From positions 121,159 to 185,158 of the forward strand of contig CAYNLK010000008.1 of assembly GCA_964398055.1 (NCBI GenBank): DNA of 64,000 nt, in the 5' to 3' direction. The first letter of the stretch is position 1. The number at the start of each line of letters is the position of its first letter. The notes under the pieces were generated by a model. It was not told the origin of the DNA. It saw only the letters and a list, made by a program, of their open reading frames with translations, and searched no databases. Position numbers and translations under genes: made by a program. Shown piece after piece: positions 43,276-51,658 of the stretch. Source of the stretch: CAYNLK01 sp964398055 (GTDB lineage: Bacteria; Chloroflexota; Anaerolineae; 4572-78; J111).

Positions 43276-43470
43276 TTACAAATTTTGATACTTGGTGAAA
43301 TTGTATTTCTCGGCTACCCTGGCCCTTTCCTCTAGAGGCAGGGAGGTGATGTATCCTTTCCAGCCGGGGCACCAGTTTATATGCCAGCGCCAAATTCGGC
43401 CGAGCAATGATTTTGGATTATTGTCGTATTTGGCCCGTAAGCCGCAATTAGCGCAGTTCTGTTCAGCCAT
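43276..43470 (-). CDS. 64-residue Cys-containing small protein
   Basis: Start ATG at 43468-43470 behind AGGAG. It begins MAEQNCANCGLRAKYDNNPK, continues SLLGRIWRWHINWCPGWKGY and ends in a charged helix (LPLEERARVAEKYNFTKYQ). CxxC plus a third Cys in WCPGW suggests metal binding. Small proteins of this pattern occur widely in bacteria without known function, so I treat it as real and unassigned. It precedes the GT39 gene by 89 bases on the same strand. Confidence 0.75.
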   Translation of the reverse strand: MAEQNCANCGLRAKYDNNPKSLLGRIWRWHINWCPGWKGYITSLPLEERARVAEKYNFTKYQNL

Positions 43471-43509
43471 GGGAACTCTCCTATTCATAGGCCGTAACTA
43501 TTCAGCTAT

Positions 43510-43547
43510 CAGGTGACCGGCGCCTCACGTAAAGTGCCGGTCACCTG
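43510..43547. repeat. hairpin of the GTGCCGGTCACCT repeat family
   Basis: CAGGTGACCGGC (43510-43521) pairs perfectly with GCCGGTCACCTG (43536-43547) around 14 bases. No T tract on either side. Related arms occur at 17553-17641 and near 41013. Confidence 0.8.
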
Positions 43548-43565
43548 AATAATTACCATAGGCCA

Positions 43566-43781
43566 TTATAACACGGCCTGTGACAGATCAGAAAATGGTC
43601 TCGATGTTTGCCGGGTTTGCGCGCCCAGGTCGTCAGCGCCAACGATCTATTGCCCGGCGTCCCAGGCCGCCTGGCCGGACAGGTATACCGTTCTGCCTCC
43701 GTGGGTGGTGGTCACAATTTGGGAGAAGCCATATTGGAGGCTGGGGAATAGCTCTTTTGGATTAAGGTATTCCTTGGGCAT
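43566..43781 (-). pseudogene. broken RidA-family gene
   Basis: From ATG 43779-43781 the frame reads MPKEYLNPKELFP, then GRTVYLSGQAAWDAGQ, the N-terminal third of a RidA/YjgF-type protein (normally 110-140 residues), and stops at TAG (43647-43649). Reading on in the same frame past the TAG gives IVGADDLGAQTRQ, which continues the family pattern, so the stop is a nonsense change. Homology ends soon after and a second stop lies at 43566-43568. It is therefore both interrupted and truncated. Intact members hydrolyse reactive enamine/imine intermediates. Confidence 0.75.
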
Positions 43782-43872
43782 TTTGGATGACCTCGGGCGC
43801 GTCCGGCTATGGAGTAATAACCAAACCGTAAAATTATTGCCGGCGTCGTTGTCTATTCCCCCTGCGGCACCA

Positions 43873-44394
43873 TCAAAACCAGGTTCGCTGCCGGTAGGCC
43901 CGGTAGGCGGCCCCGTACTGTGACTCCAGCGCTTGTTCCTCCATCCGTTGCCAATAGAGAATGTTGCCGATACCGACCAGCCCGGCCAGCAGGCTGACCA
44001 CAGCCCCGTGATACACCGCCCAGCCGGGAATCCAGAGCATGAACCCGGCATACATCGGGTGGCGGATTCTGGCAAAAAGGCCGCCGGTCACCAGCCGGCT
44101 AACATTTTCCAGGCCCCGCAATTGGACCAGCGCGCCCACCGCCAGCACCAGACCCAGGCCGAACACGCCGAAACCCAGCCTGCGCAGCCAGTCTGGCAGG
44201 GGGACCGGCCACGGGTCCAGCGGGCACAGGTTGAACCAACTGGCCCACAGCAGAAACATGGCCGCGAAGACCACGGCAAAGGCCGGCTTGCTGCTTTTGA
44301 TCCGGCCGGTTTGTTTGAGCCGCTCATAACCACTGCGGACCAGCAGGCCCAGCAGATAGAGCGCCAGAAAAATGAGGTAACCGGTGTTCATCAT
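43873..44394 (-). CDS. ICMT/PEMT-like membrane methyltransferase
   Basis: 173 residues from ATG 44392-44394 (MMNTGYLIFL), with a weak AGGT upstream. Four to five membrane helices. The C-terminal block RIRHPMYAGFMLWIPGWA with the following NILYWQRMEEQALESQYGAAYRAYRQRTWF is the isoprenylcysteine carboxyl methyltransferase / phospholipid methyltransferase signature (RHPxYxG ... E ... E). Bacterial members methylate varied small membrane-soluble substrates, and the substrate cannot be read here. It lies directly upstream of the broken RidA gene, so the two once formed one unit. Confidence 0.88.
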   Translation of the reverse strand: MMNTGYLIFLALYLLGLLVRSGYERLKQTGRIKSSKPAFAVVFAAMFLLWASWFNLCPLDPWPVPLPDWLRRLGFGVFGLGLVLAVGALVQLRGLENVSRLVTGGLFARIRHPMYAGFMLWIPGWAVYHGAVVSLLAGLVGIGNILYWQRMEEQALESQYGAAYRAYRQRTWF

Positions 44395-44526
44395 TCGACC
44401 TGTAATTTCCGCAGGTTGGGGCGAGCCTGGTAGGTGAGACTCAACTGGATGGGGGGTGGGTCGAGGCACAAGACCCAACCTACGGACTCGAATTTTTGTT
44501 GAATTGAACCTCTCGCCTCACTCTGC

Positions 44527-45060
44527 TTAGGGTAAACGAACAGTTAAGCCGGAATTTGGTCCAGGTGGTAAACCAAGGGCAGGCTCTACTCCTGGCGATT
44601 GTCTAAGGTCTTTCAACAGACCCTCGGCCGGTAATTTTTTCCCTATCATTGCTTCTGACCCAGGACGCGGCTGGCGGACAAATTTACCTCGGTACACTTC
44701 AACTTCGTTAATACCCTCTTGTATTGCCAGGGCGCATAAACCTCTTACATAGAATCGATTAAACTCGCCTTCGGCAAGCGTATCTGCGGCTGTGACAGGA
44801 ACCTTGGCAACGCTAAAACCGCCACCATATTTTCTGCGTTGTTCAACGGACTTGATATATCGTCGATGGTGCAACTCGTTTGCCAGCCAAGCATCGTCGT
44901 AGCTTTCAACAGCTTCAATCAGCAGGGCTGGATAGTTGTTTTCCCCCTGTTCATTGAGACGTGGACTTATATAGAAGGTACCTTTTGAAATGTCTAATTT
45001 AACCTCTTCTGCCATAAATTGTCGGATTTTTTCATCTAGATTTTCATAATTCAGTGACAT
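44527..45060 (-). CDS. unknown protein downstream of the helicase-nuclease gene
   Basis: 177 residues, ATG behind GAGG. Soluble, no signal peptide. Notable blocks: ISKGTFYISPRLNEQGENNY, AWLANELHHRRYIKS, VPVTAADTLAEGEFNRFYVR, GLCALAIQEG and VEVYRGKFVRQPRPGSEA. The C-terminal 30 residues are Pro/Gly-rich. I recognise the TLAEGEFNRFYVRGLC style as that of a conserved hypothetical family but know no function. It shares strand and AT-rich context with the helicase gene, 173 bases away across a small palindrome, so the two may have arrived together. Confidence 0.75.
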   Translation of the reverse strand: MSLNYENLDEKIRQFMAEEVKLDISKGTFYISPRLNEQGENNYPALLIEAVESYDDAWLANELHHRRYIKSVEQRRKYGGGFSVAKVPVTAADTLAEGEFNRFYVRGLCALAIQEGINEVEVYRGKFVRQPRPGSEAMIGKKLPAEGLLKDLRQSPGVEPALGLPPGPNSGLTVRLP

Positions 45061-45136
45061 ATTCTTTGCCTCTTCACATCTTATCGACTCTAACTAATAC
45101 TTTTACTTTGAAATTGCTTACGCTGCATCGAACGAA

Positions 45137-45169
45137 GTGAAGCCCAACGTAGTGGTGGTTGGGTTTCAC
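45137..45169. repeat. small palindrome GTGAAGCCCAAC
   Basis: GTGAAGCCCAAC (45137-45148) and GTTGGGTTTCAC (45158-45169) form an 11/12 bp stem in the gap between the helicase and the 177-residue protein gene. This is the look of a dispersed repeat more than a terminator. Confidence 0.6.
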
Positions 45170-45233
45170 CGACGATCTCGTCCCAACACGGATATTTATC
45201 TATAACCAACAAACCACTCCCAAAATAGTGAAT

Positions 45234-47999
45234 TTACTCTGTACCGTTTGTACTGCTGTTAACAAACTCTCGCACCTTTTCGATGGTTAAATATCCTTTT
45301 TCGGAAAACAAAAACTGCGCTGCTGCATCTGCATCTATTTTACCCTCTTGTACTTGAACAAATATTTCAACTAAAACGTAAATGGGAAGTAGTTTAAAGT
45401 TCGCATCTTGCGCTTGATGTATTGCTTGCTCTCTAGCTAATTCTTGAAAATCAGGACGCCCTAAACACATAAAACCATCGGGATGAAATCTTGCAGACTG
45501 TGGAATGACATCACCTGCTTTTTTTGAGTCAATAAATTCTGTAGAATTCTGTTTTGCCGTTACTTGAATAGTCATTCTTTTGCCATCAGGAAAGGTCATT
45601 AACAAATCTGGTTCCCCATGTCTTTGATCTGTGATTCTGGTTACGGTACAATTCGCAAAACCGGTATCAAACAAATCACTAATGGCTCGCTCTAAATCAG
45701 TGCCGCTTGCTGTGTAAACAGCCTCAATATAGGCTGAATTTATAGTCGCTGCGTCTAGACGTCGCTTATGATCTCGTTCCCAGTATTGATTATTCTTAGT
45801 CCGTTTCTGATGGATATTTTCAATGATTTGGTTTGCTTTTGTTGGGTTTACTATCCCCATAAAATCACTACCTTGCTTATCGAGAAAATCATCCTCAGTA
45901 GTGTATCCGGCTTCTACTAGCCTTACTTTTTCATCTCGGTTGATATTGACTTGAATTCCATTTAAAAATCTGCACGAAATTGGGACCTGATACTGTATAC
46001 ATTGGGATAAAATATGCATTTCCTGAGAAAGTGATGGTTTAAGAATACTGGCAACACTACTCATGGTATCCAGTATCCAACTCAAATTTAGACAAATGTT
46101 TCGGACAGTGGCGGCAGTCATATGATAAGATTCCCTAATTGTTTTGGCTGTATAACGTGTCTCTAATATTTCTTTTGCGAGAAGAGCTATCACAAATGCA
46201 GGCGTTTGATCCTGTTCGATTATTGGTTGTAATTTTTGAAATGCCAAAGCTATCCGACCCGCAAGTTCATTTGCACTAGATAATTCACGCAGTTTAGTAG
46301 TGATTGTTTGACGTAATTCGAAATTTGACCATCTTATCCCACGGTAGTATTGTTTTCCAACTTCCTTTGAAAGAGCCCCTACATATGCAACATCAAGATT
46401 ATCAACTTGAGATAGAGTTTTGACATAATCAGTTAAATTACTAAAAGTCTCAATTGACACCTGTTTCACAGCGCAAACTCGTCCCAAGTGAGTGACTTGA
46501 ATAACTCCATTTGCATTTTTTTCGAACAATCCTACTTTGAGACATCGTTCGATTCCGTTCCGGATATATTTACTGACCTGTTCTATAGCCTCTGGACTAT
46601 TCCAGGTCCTTGCTGCAAATGTCTCAAAGATAAAATCGGTAATCTCCTTTTCTGTTCCGCCAAAACCTGTTGCTACAATATCCAAAACTCGTAAAGCAAT
46701 ATCCTTATTCTCAAATGTTGATCTAAGCGACTCGAGCGGCGCATTTAGATATGCTCCCTGAACTAGTCTGTACTCTCTCTGGTTTTGAGCAATGAGAATC
46801 CCACGACCGAAGTCTTCATTCTGCCCCAGACGACCGGCGCGCCCGAAAATATTTCGGACTTCTCCAACTGACCAGTTCACTTGTTGTGGACTGCCTCTAA
46901 CGACTGACCATCTCCGATTGTCTGCGAGTATAACCGTCTTACATGGTAAATTTACACCCGTTGACAATGTGGTAGTTGCTACTATGATTTTTATTTCTCC
47001 ATCACGAAATCCCTTCTCTATTGCGCGTCTTTCTCCTAATTCGCAGTCTGCGTGATGAAAAGCGATACAATGTCGTAATGTTGAAAGAAGAGCGTCTTTG
47101 GTTTCAGTATCGGCTTCTGCTTTGAGTGTTTGGATGGTACGAGACGCCGCTGGTAAATGCGTAAACAATTTAGCAAACTCACTCGCGGTGTCGGTCGCCT
47201 CTCTAACACTATTCCTGATGATAATCACTTGTTCTTCAAGTAGCAGCAAGCATTTAACTAACTCTTCTAAAGAATTAGTGTTAAAATTCTCCTCGCCTAT
47301 GTCGCCAGTATTCCATTCCCTATATTCAAAGATTCCATCAGGACGCAATACACCCTGACGTAATTCAATGGGCCTATCTCTATGCTGAACAACCTCTGCT
47401 CCGAGCCATTCGTCGAATCCGTTGAGACTATCAAGAACTGCACTCAATCCAATTACTTGGGTATTATTTGTCGAAGCCTTTATTTTTGTTAATAGAAGTT
47501 CAAGGTTTCCCCCACGTTCGGGATCCATCATCATCTGAATTTCATCCACAACCACACAGTCGCAAACGCCCAGTATCCCTGCATTGGTAACAAGTAGAGA
47601 TGATAATTTTTCGTAAGTCAGGATTGCAATATCATAGTTTCCTATTAGAATTTCAGTATCGCTTTGCCGGTGATCGCGATCCGAAATTCTAACAATTAGA
47701 CCAACATTTTCACTACTATACTTTTCGCTGAAATCTAAATATTTTTCTTCAGCAATTGCTTTAAATGGAACTAAGTACAGAGTTCTCTTGCCTTGGAGCG
47801 CATAAGTTATGGCAGTCAGTTCCCCAACAAATGTTTTTCCTGAGGAAGTAGGGGCAACAATAAGCAAGGACTTCCCATCCAAAACCCCTTTATTGACGGC
47901 ATCTTCTTGTACAGGTAACAACACGTTGTACCCTGCTTTTTCCCAACTATCAATAATTTCTGGCGTGATCCCTTTATTGGTGAGATCTCTTATTTCCAC
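45234..47999 (-). CDS. Ski2-like superfamily 2 helicase with nuclease-like C-terminus
   Basis: 921 residues from the GTG at 47997-47999, GAGG upstream. Helicase motifs: I APTSSGKT (about 50), II DEIQ, III GLSAV, IV-V IVATTTLSTGVNLPC, VI FGRAGRLGQ, an order and spacing like Ski2/Hel308 enzymes. A long helical middle follows. The last ~160 residues contain GEPDLLMTFPDGKRMTIQV followed by TAK, the spacing of a PD-(D/E)xK fold, but the acidic residue before xK is not standard, so activity is uncertain. The gene is clearly AT-rich compared with its neighbours and lies beside a toxin-antitoxin pair: signs of transfer. Helicase-nuclease fusions of this sort are typical of anti-phage defence. HamB of Hachiman is a similar helicase, but its partner DUF1837 is not recognised here. 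Confidence 0.82.
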   Translation of the reverse strand: MEIRDLTNKGITPEIIDSWEKAGYNVLLPVQEDAVNKGVLDGKSLLIVAPTSSGKTFVGELTAITYALQGKRTLYLVPFKAIAEEKYLDFSEKYSSENVGLIVRISDRDHRQSDTEILIGNYDIAILTYEKLSSLLVTNAGILGVCDCVVVDEIQMMMDPERGGNLELLLTKIKASTNNTQVIGLSAVLDSLNGFDEWLGAEVVQHRDRPIELRQGVLRPDGIFEYREWNTGDIGEENFNTNSLEELVKCLLLLEEQVIIIRNSVREATDTASEFAKLFTHLPAASRTIQTLKAEADTETKDALLSTLRHCIAFHHADCELGERRAIEKGFRDGEIKIIVATTTLSTGVNLPCKTVILADNRRWSVVRGSPQQVNWSVGEVRNIFGRAGRLGQNEDFGRGILIAQNQREYRLVQGAYLNAPLESLRSTFENKDIALRVLDIVATGFGGTEKEITDFIFETFAARTWNSPEAIEQVSKYIRNGIERCLKVGLFEKNANGVIQVTHLGRVCAVKQVSIETFSNLTDYVKTLSQVDNLDVAYVGALSKEVGKQYYRGIRWSNFELRQTITTKLRELSSANELAGRIALAFQKLQPIIEQDQTPAFVIALLAKEILETRYTAKTIRESYHMTAATVRNICLNLSWILDTMSSVASILKPSLSQEMHILSQCIQYQVPISCRFLNGIQVNINRDEKVRLVEAGYTTEDDFLDKQGSDFMGIVNPTKANQIIENIHQKRTKNNQYWERDHKRRLDAATINSAYIEAVYTASGTDLERAISDLFDTGFANCTVTRITDQRHGEPDLLMTFPDGKRMTIQVTAKQNSTEFIDSKKAGDVIPQSARFHPDGFMCLGRPDFQELAREQAIHQAQDANFKLLPIYVLVEIFVQVQEGKIDADAAAQFLFSEKGYLTIEKVREFVNSSTNGTE

Positions 48000-48058
48000 G
48001 ATTAAATACCCTCGTTAATGCTGGTTGCAACAACCAAATGAATCAATCTCTCTAAACA

Positions 48059-48086
48059 AAGAGGCCCGTCTTCACCCGGACCTCTT
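48059..48086 (-). terminator. terminator-like hairpin after the PIN toxin gene
   Basis: AAGAGG (48059-48064) pairs with CCTCTT (48081-48086) with further GG/CC pairing inside; on the minus strand TTTGTTT follows. It separates the toxin-antitoxin pair from the helicase gene. Confidence 0.5.
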
Positions 48087-48129
48087 CGTCATTCCTCTCA
48101 ATTTTGGTTCCAACTTCCAAAATTCCACG

Positions 48130-48522
48130 TTATACTTCATCAAATACCGGCACCGGATAGGCTCGAACCGCTTCATCGACCGTGGCGATGATCAACTGAT
48201 GGGCCAGGGCCTGGCAAATCAACATTCGGTCAAAGGGATCACGATGAAAAGCAGGCAACTTGGCCAATTGAGACACACTAACCTCATCCAGAGATAGGCT
48301 CGAGATTTGGTGTCGTTCCCGTTGGGCAGGGAGATAGCTCTCCGGTGGTTCAGGTAAAGGCAGTTTGCCGATGTGATGTTTGATGATTGCTTCCCAAATC
48401 GACACGACGCTCAGGTAAATTTCATTGTCGCGGTCGCGAATGTTGTCCCGCATCAGTACCGGCAAGCGATTGTCGCCACTGATAAACCATAGAAAAATGT
48501 GAGTATCCAGCAGTAGTTTCAT
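48130..48522 (-). CDS. vapC: PIN-domain toxin (VapC-like)
   Basis: 130 residues. PIN-domain acidic residues are visible: D6 in MKLLLDTHIFLW, E in SIWEAIIKH, D in HRDPFDRMLICQA and D in ATVDEAVRAY. Members cleave RNA, often tRNA, and are held inactive by the partner antitoxin. The start overlaps the antitoxin stop as ATGA, so the pair is translationally coupled. This is the subtype that begins LLDTHxFLW and ends in a short hydrophobic strand. Confidence 0.93.
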   Translation of the reverse strand: MKLLLDTHIFLWFISGDNRLPVLMRDNIRDRDNEIYLSVVSIWEAIIKHHIGKLPLPEPPESYLPAQRERHQISSLSLDEVSVSQLAKLPAFHRDPFDRMLICQALAHQLIIATVDEAVRAYPVPVFDEV

Positions 48523-48767
48523 TTTCCTTCAAACGCGTCGATGATGCTCTCCGGCAGGGGGGCGTCAAAATCATCGGGTACGGTAAACTCTCCGGCGCAC
48601 AGGCCGAAGGGGCGCAGGGCTGGGGAACCGGCGGGAAAGGGTTTGATTTCTGCGACCGGTTTACCGGATTTGAGGATGATGAGGGATTGCCCGGCCTCTA
48701 CCAATTCCAGATAGCTCTGGAGATTATCTGCCATCTCATCCACGCTAATCTCTACGGTCATCACCAT
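48519..48767 (-). CDS. vapB: Phd/YefM-type antitoxin
   Basis: 82 residues from ATG 48765-48767, chosen because AGGAGG lies 9 bases upstream; the longer frame from 48830 has none. Phd/YefM fold: VEISVDEMADNLQSYLELVE, then ILKSGKPVAEIKP. The C-terminal tail (FTVPDDFDAPLPESIIDAF) is the toxin-binding region of this antitoxin type and holds the usual DDFD...LPE pattern. It is expected to bind its own promoter. It starts 66 bases after the nrdJ stop. Confidence 0.93.
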   Translation of the reverse strand: MVMTVEISVDEMADNLQSYLELVEAGQSLIILKSGKPVAEIKPFPAGSPALRPFGLCAGEFTVPDDFDAPLPESIIDAFEGK

Positions 48768-48833
48768 AAAATTCAACCTCCTAACCTCAAGGGCTGAGTG
48801 AAATTGTACAACTCGACCCGGCCAACTCAAAAC

Positions 48834-51389
48834 TCAACACTCACTATACCCGCAGTTGTGGCACTTCTTGCACCCCTCCACGTGCAGCAGCGTGGCCGAG
48901 CCGCAGCCGGGGCAAAAGTCGCCTTTCAAAAAGCTCAGTTGGGCGCTCTCGTCCATATCGGGCAGGCCGGGCAGTCGCTCATCCTCGGGGTTGAGGCCGA
49001 CGTGCTCGGCCAGCACCTGGGCCACCGCGTCGGGCAGGCTCATCACCCGGTTCTTGCCAAAGCCCTGGCCCCGGCCGGAGCCGATGCCGCGCAGTTGGGC
49101 CACGATATCGCCCACCCGCTGTTCGGGCGTTAGCGGGCTGGGCATGCGCAGGATCAGGCTGATCAGCCGGCCCAGTCCCTCGGCGTCGGCGGCCACGTCG
49201 CTGCCGGCCTTGCCCACGTTGATGAAGACCTCGAACGGCTCCTGGTCGCCGTTGCCGTTGGCGTTGACGGTGATGTAGGCCGTGCCGATAGGCGTGTTTT
49301 TGCGGTAAGTGTTGCCGTGCAGGGTGGCCGGCCTGGCCCGCCATTTGATCTCCGCCGCCTTGGGCTGCTCGGAGACGGTTTTCTTGTCGTCTTCTTTCAG
49401 ATTGAGCACCTGCTCATCCCGGGAGCCGTCCCGGTAAATGGTCCCGCCCTTGCAGCCGAGTTCGTACATCAATTCGTACAACTGGCGGGTTTGCTCGACC
49501 GTGTAGCTGTTGGGCGTATTGCAGGTTTTGCTGATGCTAGAGTCGACCCAGCGCTGGATGGCGGCCTGCACCCGCACGTGATCCTCCGGCTGCAAATCCA
49601 TGGCCGTAACAAAGTAGGGCGGCAGCGGCTCGTTGGGGTGGGCGCTCTGCCACTCCTCGTACACGGCCACCCGCTCCTCGTGCATGCCCATCCGCCCCTT
49701 GCGATGGAAGCTCCAGAAGTAGAACGGCTCGATGCCGGTGGAGGTATTGACCATTGTGCCGGTGGTGCCGGTGGGGGCCTGGGTCAGCAGGGTCACATTG
49801 CGGATACCCTTCTCTTGCACCGCGGCCTGCACTTCGGCGGGCATGCCCTGCATAAAGCCACTCTGCAGGAACGGTTCGGCCTCAAATTGAGGGAAGGCGC
49901 CTTTTTCGGCGGCATAGTCCGCCGAGGCCAGGTAGGCTTCGACGGCGATAAATTTATAAAGTTGATCCAGAAACTCGACCCCGGCCGGGCTGCCGTAGCG
50001 AATCTTGAGCCGGATCATCATCTCGGCCAGCCCCATCGTGCCCATCCCCACTCGCCGTTCGCTGAATGCCTGCTGCCTGTTCTCCTCAAAGAAGTAGGGC
50101 GTAGCGTCGATGACGTTATCCAAAAAACGGACCGCGTAACGCACCCCCAGCCGCAGTTTCTCCCAATCCACCTGCCCATCTTTTACAAACTTGGCCAGGT
50201 TGAGCGCGCCCAGGTTGCACACGCCCCAGGCCGGCAGCCCTTGCTCACCGCAGGGATTGGTGCACAGAATCGGCGCATAATACCAGGAGTTGCTCATTTT
50301 GTTGTACCGCTCCACAAAAAAGACTCCCGGCTCGGCGCTGGCCCAGGCGCTCTCGATGATGCTATCCCAGATTTCGCGGGCTTTCATTGTTTTGTGCACG
50401 ATCACCGGCTTGCCAGCGGCCTGCCAGGCGGCCAGGTTGCCATCCCAGCTTTGATCGTAATCCGGGAAACTGGTATCCGGGAAGACCAAATCCCAGTCGG
50501 CGTCGGCTTTGACCGCGGCCATAAAATCATCGGTGATGCCGACGCTGATGTTGGCGTTGGTGATCCGGCCCATCTTGCGCTTGGCATTGACAAATTCCAT
50601 CACGTCGGGGTGCCACACGTTCAAGATCAGCATCAGCGCCCCGCGGCGGCTGCCGCCCTGCTCGATCAGGCCGGTGACAAAGCTGTACAGCTCGCCCCAG
50701 GAAACCGAACCGCTGGAGCGGCCGTTGACGCCCCGCACGTAAGCGTGGTGCGGCCGCAAACTGGACAGGTTGATCCCCACCCCGCCGCCGCGTGACATAA
50801 TCTCGGTCATCTGGGTCAGGGTGTTCATAATCCCTTCCCGGCTATCGTTGGGGCTGGGCACCACGTAGCAGTTGTAATAGGTCAGGTTCTGGTCGGTGCC
50901 GGCCGCGGTCAAAATGCGGCCGCCGGGCACAAATTTCCACTCATCCAGCAGCCAGCGGAACTTTTGCTGCCATTCCGCCTGCTTTTCCGGCAGTTCGACC
51001 GCGGCGACGCCCTGGGCCACCCGGTCCAACATCTGGGCAGGCTGGGTCTCGAGGGGTTTGTCGATGTGCTCCAGGGTCCGTTCGACCAGTTCGCCATCCC
51101 GCAACTCGATGGTGACATTCTGGCCGTTCCTGGCGGTCACCCGGCCAATCTCGCGTTGGCCGGTTTCCAGGTTAACGGCCACAATCACCGTATCGTCTAC
51201 GGCTACAGAATCCTTTTTGCCGTCCTTGAGGGCATAGCGATCCAGGAATATCTTCTCGCCGAGCGGCTGGAGGCTGTTGGCGTCGTGTAGCCCTGATTTA
51301 GCCCCAAGGGGGGCTGTTCCGTTGGCTGGATGAGTGCTATCAATTTGGTTTTGTAACGTTTGGGTGCTGGTGGTTTTTTGAGTAGCCAT
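48834..51389 (-). CDS. nrdJ: adenosylcobalamin-dependent (class II) ribonucleotide reductase
   Basis: 851 residues, ATG behind AGGAGA. Class II signature: EGIMNTLTQMTEIMSRGGG followed by VGINLSSLRP, the ILCTNPCGEQ active-site block, LTQAPTGTTGTMVNTSTGIE and FYFWSF. The C-terminus carries a zinc-ribbon-like tail (CPGCG ... CKKCHNCGYSEC) that also supplies redox Cys. There is no N-terminal ATP cone; the regulatory ATP cone of the pathway is in NrdR. It reduces ribonucleotides to deoxyribonucleotides using B12, with no need for oxygen. In the same direction as nrdR and probably under the promoter at 52949. Confidence 0.96.
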   Translation of the reverse strand: MATQKTTSTQTLQNQIDSTHPANGTAPLGAKSGLHDANSLQPLGEKIFLDRYALKDGKKDSVAVDDTVIVAVNLETGQREIGRVTARNGQNVTIELRDGELVERTLEHIDKPLETQPAQMLDRVAQGVAAVELPEKQAEWQQKFRWLLDEWKFVPGGRILTAAGTDQNLTYYNCYVVPSPNDSREGIMNTLTQMTEIMSRGGGVGINLSSLRPHHAYVRGVNGRSSGSVSWGELYSFVTGLIEQGGSRRGALMLILNVWHPDVMEFVNAKRKMGRITNANISVGITDDFMAAVKADADWDLVFPDTSFPDYDQSWDGNLAAWQAAGKPVIVHKTMKAREIWDSIIESAWASAEPGVFFVERYNKMSNSWYYAPILCTNPCGEQGLPAWGVCNLGALNLAKFVKDGQVDWEKLRLGVRYAVRFLDNVIDATPYFFEENRQQAFSERRVGMGTMGLAEMMIRLKIRYGSPAGVEFLDQLYKFIAVEAYLASADYAAEKGAFPQFEAEPFLQSGFMQGMPAEVQAAVQEKGIRNVTLLTQAPTGTTGTMVNTSTGIEPFYFWSFHRKGRMGMHEERVAVYEEWQSAHPNEPLPPYFVTAMDLQPEDHVRVQAAIQRWVDSSISKTCNTPNSYTVEQTRQLYELMYELGCKGGTIYRDGSRDEQVLNLKEDDKKTVSEQPKAAEIKWRARPATLHGNTYRKNTPIGTAYITVNANGNGDQEPFEVFINVGKAGSDVAADAEGLGRLISLILRMPSPLTPEQRVGDIVAQLRGIGSGRGQGFGKNRVMSLPDAVAQVLAEHVGLNPEDERLPGLPDMDESAQLSFLKGDFCPGCGSATLLHVEGCKKCHNCGYSEC

Positions 51390-51440
51390 TATAGTCTCTC
51401 CTGAACTGATTTATTTCTGCTACCAGGGTTGGTGTCTCCA

Positions 51441-51530
51441 CGCCCCTCGATATGGCCTCCGCTACGCTTCGGCCTACTCCGGATGGTGGTCTCATCTCTC
51501 TTTTCCTTATGAGCATCCCGAGTAGCTGCG
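51441..51530. repeat. CGCCCCTCGATA-type repeat, copy A
   Basis: Shares with copy B (51991-52080) the framework CCCCTCGATA, CTACTCCGGATG, TGGTCTCATC, TTTTCCTTATGAGCATC. Both have GC-rich ends and a T-rich centre. It lies in the 270-base gap upstream of nrdJ. Confidence 0.75.
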
Positions 51531-51589
51531 AAGCGGAGCGGAGCAGCGTATCGAGGGTGCGGGTTAGCCAAGACTCGGCACATTGGGTA

Positions 51590-51638
51590 CCCCCCTCTAT
51601 ACGCCCCTTGACAAGTTTGGGGTTCCTTAGGATGCTGT
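51590..51638. repeat. CGCCCCTCGATA-type repeat, partial copy C
   Basis: CCCCTCTATACGCCCCTTG and the following GACAAGTTTGGGG and GGATGCTG match the first half of copy B closely. It ends 20 bases from the stop of the GIY-YIG gene. Confidence 0.65.
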
Positions 51639-51658
51639 ACTGTAATTCTATTCTTGAA

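Noticed and set aside
43187..43393. Longer start for the GT39-type protein
   Set aside because: It would overlap the 64-residue gene and adds a polar, non-conserved stretch before the first helix.
43647..44075. 142-residue open frame as one intact gene
   Set aside because: Only its last 45 codons are RidA-like; the upstream part is the ICMT gene read in another frame.
45234..47999. Calling the helicase gene HamB of Hachiman
   Set aside because: The helicase type is similar, but the required DUF1837 partner is not recognised and the C-terminal nuclease-like part is fused.
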